5,120 nucleotides of DNA from Promethearchaeota archaeon (lineage in GTDB: Archaea; Asgardarchaeota; Lokiarchaeia; Sigyniarchaeales; SOKP01), in the NCBI GenBank assembly GCA_019057355.1, contig DXJM01000372.1, positions 1-5,120 of the forward strand, read 5' to 3'. A program made the translations under genes and the position numbers. The notes under the pieces are model-generated. The model did not search any database. It had not been told where the DNA came from and saw only the letters and a program-made list of their open reading frames with translations. Of this stretch, positions 1 through 5,120 are shown one piece after another; the first letter of the stretch is position 1; the number at the start of each line of letters is the position of its first letter.

Positions 1-96
1 CAATATACCTTATTATTCTTGATAATTATTAAATAAACAATAATCTATCTGTTGATATTCAGATTTTAAAATTATCAAGAATAATAAGGTATATTG
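1..96. repeat. Perfect 27-bp inverted repeat with 42-base spacer upstream of mcm
   Basis: Bases 1-27 are the exact reverse complement of bases 70-96; I checked every one of the 27 pairs. Pairing stops at 28/69. The 42-base spacer holds a weak inner stem (47-51 ATCTG with 60-64 CAGAT). The right arm ends 10 bases before the GTG at 107, so a transcript starting upstream would carry a long AU-rich hairpin next to the mcm start. The left arm begins at the first base of the window, so its true outer edge cannot be seen. It could be a regulatory hairpin, a small mobile-element remnant, an origin-proximal element, or an artefact at a contig end. The repeat itself is certain; its function is unknown. 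Confidence 0.9.
64..71 (+). promoter_or_regulatory. Possible TATA box for mcm (TTTTAAAA)
   Basis: TTTTAAAA lies about 36-43 bases before the GTG at 107. Archaeal TATA boxes usually sit about 25 bases before the transcription start, which would put the start near base 94 and give a very short leader. No convincing Shine-Dalgarno sequence is present; the only purine-rich hit, AAGGT at 86-90, is too far (16 bases) from the GTG and further from the ATG at 116. This fits leaderless or near-leaderless translation. The region is so AT-rich that a TATA-like match is weak evidence, and the element overlaps the edge of the inverted repeat. Confidence 0.25.
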
Positions 97-106
97 CACA
101 AATAAC

Positions 107-3100
107 GTGAAATTTATGACTACACCCCTTTCAACTCCATCAATTCCCATAAATAAAATTCAACGATTTGAAGATTTTTATCGGCTTTTTCAAGAAAAGC
201 CCGGAGAGTTCAAATATCTCGACAAGATCAATGAAATTTTCTCAAAAGGTGAAAATACTTTAGTCTTTTACTTTGAAGATCTCCTCTCATTCGATCCAGA
301 TATGGCTGACATGCTAAGAGATGATCCCGAAGTCTTGATTGAAGATGCTGTGGAAGCTTTTAAAAACTTATTAAAATTCCAGTCTGGAAATGTAAAAAAA
401 CAAGATTATTTTGTCCGGATATCAACTAGAGATGATAAAAGTCCGTTGGTAGTTCCCATACGAGGATTGAGGGCCAAACATATAGATAAATTAGTTTGGT
501 TTAATGGGATTACCATCAGGAGTTCTACTGTAAGACCAAAATTAATGAAAGCAGAATTCGAGTGCAATTTATGTGGTGTGACATTTGAAATAATCCAATT
601 AACGTCAAAAATTAATTGGCCAAGATTCTGCACGAATAAGCGCTGCAAAGCTAAAGCTCAGTCTGATTTTAGACTCATAACAAAAAGTTCAACTTTTATC
701 GATTGGCAAAGCATCATGATTCAAGAGGTTCCAGAGGATTTACCTCCAGGACGGATTCCTCGCTCTGTGCAAGCAATATTGACTTATGATGATTTGGTTG
801 ATTCCGTTAAACCAGGTGATCGGGTGAAAGTAATGGGAATATATAAATCAGTCATAGCCCAATCAATTAATAATGAAAATTCCACCTTGTTTAAATCTTT
901 TGTTGAAATAAATTTCATCGATCCAGAGGATAAAACCGAAGATGATATCGAACTTTCCAAAGAGGATCGAGAAGATATTGAAAAGCTCTCGAAAGAACCC
1001 ATGATCCATAAAAAAATAACTCGATCTATTGCTCCTACAATTTATGGAAGGGACGATCTCAAAATGGCGTGTGCTTTAAGTCTTTTTGCGGGAACTCGCA
1101 AAAAAAACCCCGGAGGAGGTTATAAGCGAGGGGATATCCATATTTTATTTGTAGGAGATCCTGGTACTGGAAAAAGCATATATGGTGCTGAAAAAATATA
1201 TATTGGTATAGACACTCTAAAAGGAACGGTTTGGAAAATCAATGAAATAGGTGATTTTGTTGATAAATTGTTGTTTGAGCATGATGAAAATATTCTTTTT
1301 AAAGCAAATTCAGAAGTACTAAGATTATCCGGATGTCCTTCCTATTATACTGCTTCACTAAATCATGAGGATTTGAAGACTCAAAAATCTAAAATTAAAG
1401 AAGTCAGTAGACATATAACGAGCTCTCTCATAAAATTAGAAACACAATCAGGACGCTCTATTGTTTGTACTCCTGATCATTCATTTAGTACCTTAATTGA
1501 TGGAAAACTTACAATTGCTAACGGTAAGATCTTATATAAAATGTTTAAGGAAGATAAATTGTATTTACCTGTAGCTCGAACGCTCAATCTTAATCTTGAT
1601 CAAGATTATATTGATATAAGTGTGTTTTCTAATGAAAAAGAACTAGCATGCTCTCGCCTTGTAAAAAACACACACTCAATACTTCAAAATAGAAATTTAC
1701 ATACACAAAAATCGAGTAAAAACACAAATAGTACACAATCCACGGTTCTTTTATATGAATATGGTCGTCAAGACCGATTGAAAAATGAGGGTTTTCTTGC
1801 AGCCCTTAAATCAACTTATCAAAAAAGAGATGATATTCCTAACTTTGGAAACTTGCTTCAAAAAATTACGATGAATTTTGGATTGGACTACCTTGGAGAA
1901 ACTGACTATAGAGCTTTTATAGAAGAAATTTTTGATAAAACCCAGCAACAGCGTTGTAATAGGCACTATCTTGATAGATTGGCTAATAAGTTTGAAAAAC
2001 TGTATAATGATAAAAATAAGCCCTTTACTTCAGATTTATTATGGTTGAAAAAGTTAGCACGCTCGGATATTTTATGGGATAAAGTCATAAAAATAGATCT
2101 TATCAATGAAGTAAGTTACGTATATGATATTGGAACTGAAGATGAGCATTTTATTGTAGCCAATGGAAATATTATTACTCATAATAGTGAGGTACTTAAA
2201 TCTGCTGTAGAAAAATCACCTCGTGGATTATATACTTCTGGAAAGGGCTCAACTGCCGTCGGATTGACGGCAGCAGTTATCAAGGATAGCGAAACCGCTC
2301 AAATGAATTTAGAAGCTGGTGCCGTTGTCTTGGCTAACGGGGGCGTTGCAGCCATAGACGAGTTTGATAAAATGGATCCTGCTGATAGATCTGCTCTCCA
2401 TGAGGCGATGGAACAACAATCCTACCATTATAATACGGAAATCCTAACAACAGGTGGAGAGAGAATAATAATTGGAGATTATGTTGACGATCTCATTGAT
2501 AAAAATCAAATCAAAATTATTCAAGGGAAGAATTGTGAAATATTGAATTTCAATGAATTAGAATTATATTCAACTGATTTTAAATCCATTTATAAGACCA
2601 AGACCAATAGAATTAGCCGTCATAAGGCTCCAGATCATTTTTTTAAATTTACTTTTACAAATGGAAGAAGCATTACAGTAACTCCAGAACATCCTATATT
2701 CATAGTTAGAGATGGTATGTTAAGCTGCATGAGTGCAGAAGCTTGTAATGTTAATGAAATAATTCCCGTTCCTAAATTTCTACCTAATTCAACCTTGAAA
2801 CTTGAATTGAATTGTCCTGATATTCCATCCCATCTATTGTCAACATTTTTTTCACTTCCTGAATATCTAAATATTCCCTTAAGCAGGATTATTGGGTATT
2901 TAATCTCTGAAAATCATACTTTTGAGGACTCGCGAGCAGAAATTAGATTCTCTAGCATAGAAGATCATTTAATTAGTGATTTTCATAATTTAATGGAAGA
3001 TGTTTTTCATATTTTTCCTTTAAAAATCGAGAGCGAAGATGGACTGAAAACATTGAGATACATTTCAGTAGGATTATATGAATGGATGAAAAAAAATTTC

Positions 3101-4456
3101 CCTGAAGTCATGGTCATTCCTGAATTTAAGCGAATTCCTAGTAAAATTCTTGGAAATAGTTCAGAAATAGCAGGAACATTTATGAAAAGTGCTTTTAAGG
3201 TGGGTGGACGTGTTGAGTCATCAGGTATTTTTTTTTGTGCTCCATCTGAAGGATTATGCTCTGATTATCAAGATTTGTTGCTAAAATTAAGAATTCAATC
3301 AAAAATTATTTTTGATAAAAACTTTCACTCTTATAGCATTTATATTCGGGAAGAATCATTAATACTATTTTTTAATGAAATTGTTGAAATTGATGATAAA
3401 TGCTTTTCAAAAATTAGAAAGTTAATAAAACCTGAAAATGTAAAAACAGAAATAAAATTATTAAATTCACATTTATATGCAGATATATCATGGGATAGGA
3501 TAGAAAAAAAAGAAATCCTGGAGAATAGAGGAAAAAATTACACTCCTTGGGTATATGACTTGACAATTGAGCCTAATCATACATTTATTGCACAGGGTGC
3601 TGTTTTACATAATACCGTAAGTATTGCCAAGGCAGGAATTGTAGCGACACTCAAATCCCAAACTGCGATTATTGCCGCTGCAAATCCGCATTCTGGTAGA
3701 TATAATGAGTATAAAAGCTTTGCAGAAAATGTGAGAATGCCCCCCTCACTTTTGAGTCGTTTCGACTTGATTTTTAAAGTTATTGACAAGCCCAATCCCG
3801 CAAAAGATGCTCAAATGGCAGAATTTATTTTAAGGAATGCTACCATTTCTTCAGATGAAATTATTGACGATTCGAAAGAAAATGATGAAAAACTAGCCCC
3901 TATAAACGGAGGATTGTTGAAAAAATATATTAAATATGCAAGAAGAACGTGCTTTCCCTTTCTATCTAATCAAGCAAAGGAGAGAATTAAAAGTTTTTAT
4001 TTAGATTTAAGAGGGCAATATGATAGTGATGATGCTATTGTGTCAATTTTAGCAAGAAATCTCGATGCTCTTGTTCGTTTAAGTGAAGCCCATGCAAAAA
4101 TGGCTCTTAGGGAAAAGGTTACTAAAAATGATGTTGAAGAGATTATAAAATTATTCAAGAGATATCTAAAAGATACGGGATATGACAAAGAAACAGGTAA
4201 ATTTGACGTGGACATGATACTCGTAGGGCAATCACGCACGGCTCTAAACAAACTTGAAAGATTTCTCGACCTCCTAAAACAAGTATCTGAAGAAAATGAA
4301 TGGCAATCCTTGGATAAAAGTTCCTTAATTCAGCGACTTGAATTAGAAGGATATGATAGGGCATTTATTGATAAATCTTTTGATGAATTGGTAAAAGAAG
4401 GAACATTATATGAACCAAAATCAGGTAAAATAAAATTTACTCGAAAAGAAGATTAA
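107..4456 (+). CDS. mcm: Archaeal replicative DNA helicase MCM, precursor with two inteins
   Basis: MCM is the hexameric AAA+ helicase that unwinds DNA at the archaeal replication fork. Extein 1 (residues 1-356) has the N-terminal A domain, an OB fold with a zinc ribbon (C153, C156, C175, C180) and the Walker A start GDPGTGK (350-356). Extein 2 (694-771) completes the P-loop with S694, then carries the SGKGSTAVGLTAAV segment and Walker B AIDEFDKM (D751, E752). Extein 3 (1170-1449) has the TVSIAKAG hairpin segment, sensor 1 N1193, arginine finger R1218 in LLSRFD, a lid with RR at 1279-1280 (sensor 2 region) and a C-terminal winged helix (about 1385-1449). The spliced length of 714 is normal for the family, and every core motif I looked for is present. 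The reading frame is open throughout. The start is ambiguous: GTG at 107, or ATG at 116 giving MTTPLSTPSI; I think the ATG at least as likely. The neighbouring gene is convergent, so mcm is probably transcribed alone or with genes to the left. Confidence 0.96.
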   Translation: MKFMTTPLSTPSIPINKIQRFEDFYRLFQEKPGEFKYLDKINEIFSKGENTLVFYFEDLLSFDPDMADMLRDDPEVLIEDAVEAFKNLLKFQSGNVKKQDYFVRISTRDDKSPLVVPIRGLRAKHIDKLVWFNGITIRSSTVRPKLMKAEFECNLCGVTFEIIQLTSKINWPRFCTNKRCKAKAQSDFRLITKSSTFIDWQSIMIQEVPEDLPPGRIPRSVQAILTYDDLVDSVKPGDRVKVMGIYKSVIAQSINNENSTLFKSFVEINFIDPEDKTEDDIELSKEDREDIEKLSKEPMIHKKITRSIAPTIYGRDDLKMACALSLFAGTRKKNPGGGYKRGDIHILFVGDPGTGKSIYGAEKIYIGIDTLKGTVWKINEIGDFVDKLLFEHDENILFKANSEVLRLSGCPSYYTASLNHEDLKTQKSKIKEVSRHITSSLIKLETQSGRSIVCTPDHSFSTLIDGKLTIANGKILYKMFKEDKLYLPVARTLNLNLDQDYIDISVFSNEKELACSRLVKNTHSILQNRNLHTQKSSKNTNSTQSTVLLYEYGRQDRLKNEGFLAALKSTYQKRDDIPNFGNLLQKITMNFGLDYLGETDYRAFIEEIFDKTQQQRCNRHYLDRLANKFEKLYNDKNKPFTSDLLWLKKLARSDILWDKVIKIDLINEVSYVYDIGTEDEHFIVANGNIITHNSEVLKSAVEKSPRGLYTSGKGSTAVGLTAAVIKDSETAQMNLEAGAVVLANGGVAAIDEFDKMDPADRSALHEAMEQQSYHYNTEILTTGGERIIIGDYVDDLIDKNQIKIIQGKNCEILNFNELELYSTDFKSIYKTKTNRISRHKAPDHFFKFTFTNGRSITVTPEHPIFIVRDGMLSCMSAEACNVNEIIPVPKFLPNSTLKLELNCPDIPSHLLSTFFSLPEYLNIPLSRIIGYLISENHTFEDSRAEIRFSSIEDHLISDFHNLMEDVFHIFPLKIESEDGLKTLRYISVGLYEWMKKNFPEVMVIPEFKRIPSKILGNSSEIAGTFMKSAFKVGGRVESSGIFFCAPSEGLCSDYQDLLLKLRIQSKIIFDKNFHSYSIYIREESLILFFNEIVEIDDKCFSKIRKLIKPENVKTEIKLLNSHLYADISWDRIEKKEILENRGKNYTPWVYDLTIEPNHTFIAQGAVLHNTVSIAKAGIVATLKSQTAIIAAANPHSGRYNEYKSFAENVRMPPSLLSRFDLIFKVIDKPNPAKDAQMAEFILRNATISSDEIIDDSKENDEKLAPINGGLLKKYIKYARRTCFPFLSNQAKERIKSFYLDLRGQYDSDDAIVSILARNLDALVRLSEAHAKMALREKVTKNDVEEIIKLFKRYLKDTGYDKETGKFDVDMILVGQSRTALNKLERFLDLLKQVSEENEWQSLDKSSLIQRLELEGYDRAFIDKSFDELVKEGTLYEPKSGKIKFTRKED
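1175..2185 (+). mobile_element. Intein 1, in the Walker A motif (GDPGTGK/S), 337 residues
   Basis: This in-frame protein intron covers precursor residues 357-693. Removing it joins GDPGTGK to SEVLKSAVEKSPRG, restoring a standard MCM P-loop. It starts with Ser357 (SIYGAEKIYIG), has a block B TPDH (T455, H458), a segment WLKKLARSDILWDKVIKI (646-663) typical of archaeal inteins, a block F from VYDIGTEDEHFIVANG (672-687; H681), and ends in His692-Asn693. The next extein residue is Ser694, so a class 1 pathway is expected: S1, the +1 Ser and Asn cyclisation. It is too long for a minimal splicing domain (about 130-150 residues), yet I see no LAGLIDADG motif in about 500-643. That region is rich in K, N, Q and charged residues and may be a decayed or different inserted domain. 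The boundaries follow from the MCM alignment and the HN/S junction, and I regard them as exact. Confidence 0.94.
2420..3613 (+). mobile_element. Intein 2, at HEAMEQQ/T after Walker B, with degenerate LAGLIDADG domain, 398 residues
   Basis: This in-frame protein intron covers precursor residues 772-1169. Removing it joins HEAMEQQ to TVSIAKAGI, a highly conserved MCM stretch. It starts with Ser772 in a typical block A (SYHYNTEILTTGGERIIIGD), has block B TPEHP (T859, H862), the SWDRIEKKEI segment before the C-terminal part, block F from VYDLTIEPNHTFIAQG (1149-1164; H1158), and ends in His1168-Asn1169 with Thr1170 as +1. The centre holds two weak matches to the LAGLIDADG homing endonuclease motif: IIGYLISEN (928-936), with Glu935 where the catalytic Asp is expected, and FMKSAFKVGG (1025-1034), with Gly1033 at that place. 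I infer a homing endonuclease domain that is still recognisable but probably inactive, while splicing looks intact. The second motif is the less certain alignment. Confidence 0.94.
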
Positions 4457-4460
4457 AAAA
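4455..4460 (-). terminator. Oligo-T run (T6), candidate terminator of the GTPase gene
   Basis: On the - strand the six As at 4455-4460 read as T6, about 20 bases past the GTPase stop codon. They overlap the last two bases of the mcm stop codon. Archaeal RNA polymerase can terminate at oligo-T tracts without a hairpin. The run is short and the region AT-rich, so this is a modest call. Confidence 0.35.
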
Positions 4461-4479
4461 TATTAAAATAGATATTAAT

Positions 4480-5019
4480 TTATTTTTTTAAATTAAAAAA
4501 CCTTTCATGTATCAATTCTGATATTATTTTAAAAGCTTTTTCTACATTTTCTCCATTTTTAGCCGAAGTGAATAAAATGGAGTTTGCATTAATTCTATTC
4601 CCTATATCGTTTATTTTTTCCTCAGAAATGCTACTTATCAAGTCTATTTTATTCCCAATTAAAATAACTGGAATATCAGGGCAATATTTTTGGATATCAG
4701 AATACCAAAAATCTTCAATCTGTAAAAAAGATTTTTCCCTCGTGACATCACCTAATATGAGTGCTCCTTGTGCCCCCCTATAATAGGTATGTCGCATTTG
4801 TATCCATCTTTCTTGTCCTGCAATATCCCATAGCTGGATCTTACCTTCATCACCAGATTTTAATCGAATTTTCTTAATATATAAATTGGTCCCAATACTC
4901 GCTCTATAATCTTGAGAAAAATGGCCTGATACATATTTTTTTACTAAACTTGTCTTACCCGTAGCTGGTTCTCCAATAACGAGTACTTTAAATATAAAAT
5001 TCACGGACTTTTCCATCAT
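4480..5019 (-). CDS. Rab/Ras-family small GTPase (Asgard-type)
   Basis: This is a 179-residue single-domain GTPase, the usual size for Ras-superfamily proteins, likely a GTP/GDP switch. All five G motifs are present: G1 GEPATGKT (16-23), G2 Thr44 in SIGTNLYIKK, G3 WDIAGQER (64-71) with catalytic Gln69, G4 NKID (123-126) and G5 TSAK (151-154). The run TYYRGAQGALILGDVT (78-93) and the aromatic WDIAGQERW region resemble eukaryotic Rab proteins rather than Arf, Rag or bacterial MglA. The C-terminus (RFFNLKK) has no cysteine, so Rab-type prenylation is not possible; there is no signal peptide or membrane segment, which suggests a cytosolic protein or one held by a partner. Partner and pathway cannot be read from the sequence. 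Two adjacent Met codons (5017-5019 and 5014-5016) could start it. No clear Shine-Dalgarno sequence is visible. It converges on mcm with a 23-base gap. Confidence 0.95.
   Translation of the reverse strand: MMEKSVNFIFKVLVIGEPATGKTSLVKKYVSGHFSQDYRASIGTNLYIKKIRLKSGDEGKIQLWDIAGQERWIQMRHTYYRGAQGALILGDVTREKSFLQIEDFWYSDIQKYCPDIPVILIGNKIDLISSISEEKINDIGNRINANSILFTSAKNGENVEKAFKIISELIHERFFNLKK
4483..4489 (+). terminator. Oligo-T run (T7), candidate terminator of mcm
   Basis: Seven Ts lie 27 bases after the mcm stop codon, inside the 3' end of the convergent GTPase gene, where they encode its final Lys-Lys on the other strand. This fits archaeal oligo-T termination. No stable GC stem precedes it. The wider region has other T-rich stretches, so the exact site is uncertain. 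Confidence 0.4.
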
Positions 5020-5120
5020 TTTAAACTAAGTATTAATATGATTTAAAAATTATAAAAATTCTAAATTTATAAATATTTAACATGCTACTTGAAAATTTTT
5101 ACTTTTAAAAAGATAAATTA
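5020..5120 (-). promoter_or_regulatory. AT-rich upstream region of the GTPase with TATA-like stretches
   Basis: This stretch upstream of the GTPase contains no gene that I can see. Read on the - strand it holds TTTATAAATTTAG (5061-5073), centred about 50 bases before the start codon, and a second TATA-like stretch AATTTTTATAA (5050-5060). Either could be a TATA box; the first would give a leader of roughly 20-25 bases and the second a nearly leaderless transcript. With base composition this AT-rich, I cannot choose between them or exclude chance. Confidence 0.25.

Noticed and set aside
1..106. CRISPR repeat, tRNA or riboswitch in the leader
   Set aside because: There is only one inverted pair with no direct-repeat series, no tRNA-like cloverleaf or CCA region, and the sequence is too AT-rich for a known riboswitch fold that I recognise.
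1604..2035. A separate gene or domain fusion inside intein 1
   Set aside because: The region is in frame with the splicing blocks on both sides, and I see no internal start signal or recognisable domain. It is better described as the uncharacterised middle of the intein.
1175..3613. Possibility that the two insertions are introns or transposons in mcm rather than inteins
   Set aside because: The frame is open through both, the borders fall at exact residue junctions that restore the MCM sequence, and both show intein blocks A, B and F with a terminal His-Asn. There are no terminal inverted repeats, transposase motifs or group I/II intron signals.
406..4364. Several 69-84 codon open frames on the - strand across the mcm gene
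   Set aside because: They are antisense to conserved MCM extein sequence, have no recognisable domains and no supporting translation signals. They are by-products of codon bias on the coding strand.
4568..4783. A 71-codon open frame on the + strand
   Set aside because: It lies wholly antisense to the GTPase, whose G motifs make the - strand reading certain. The + strand product has no recognisable features.
4480..5019. Assignment of the GTPase to Arf, MglA or Rag families
   Set aside because: WDIAGQER with the catalytic Gln, NKID, TSAK and the YYRGA stretch fit Rab/Ras. There is no Arf N-terminal Gly for myristoylation, no MglA-type divergence in G3, and no extra Rag-type C-terminal domain.

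Overview
The window is AT-rich archaeal DNA with two convergent protein-coding genes. The first (+ strand, 107-4456) encodes the archaeal replicative helicase MCM as a 1449-residue precursor interrupted by two inteins. The second (- strand, 4480-5019) encodes a 179-residue Rab/Ras-family small GTPase. A single archaeal-type MCM beside a eukaryote-like Rab GTPase in AT-rich DNA suggests an Asgard archaeon of the Loki/Thor/Heimdall type. That assignment is inference from gene content; no marker gene here fixes the lineage.

Layout. Bases 1-106 are a short non-coding leader built around a perfect 27-bp inverted repeat (1-27 with 70-96) that ends 10 bases before the first possible start codon of mcm. 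Bases 107-1174, 2186-2419 and 3614-4456 are the three MCM extein segments (356 + 78 + 280 codons, 714 residues after splicing, a normal archaeal MCM length). Intein 1 (1175-2185, 337 codons) sits inside the Walker A loop, between its Lys and Ser. Intein 2 (2420-3613, 398 codons) sits shortly after Walker B, at the conserved EQQ/T position. The genes end tail to tail 23 bases apart, and each has an oligo-T run just past its stop codon. Bases 5020-5120 are AT-rich sequence upstream of the GTPase, with TATA-like stretches and no gene that I can see.

How it works together. MCM needs Walker A, Walker B, sensor 1 and the arginine finger on one polypeptide chain to hydrolyse ATP and unwind DNA. Both inteins split this catalytic core, so the precursor should be inactive until both splice out. 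Both keep the splicing residues I can check: Ser at position 1, a TPDH/TPEH block B, a block F, a terminal His-Asn, and a Ser or Thr as first extein residue. Both look poor in homing function: intein 2 has eroded LAGLIDADG motifs and intein 1 has none that I can recognise. The GTPase has no evident functional link to MCM; the pair is convergent and so not an operon.

The most unusual points are the doubly interrupted helicase with one intein splitting the P-loop, the use of Ser rather than Cys as first residue in both inteins, the unrecognised central region of intein 1, and the long perfect inverted repeat at the window's left edge, which may be biological or an assembly artefact.
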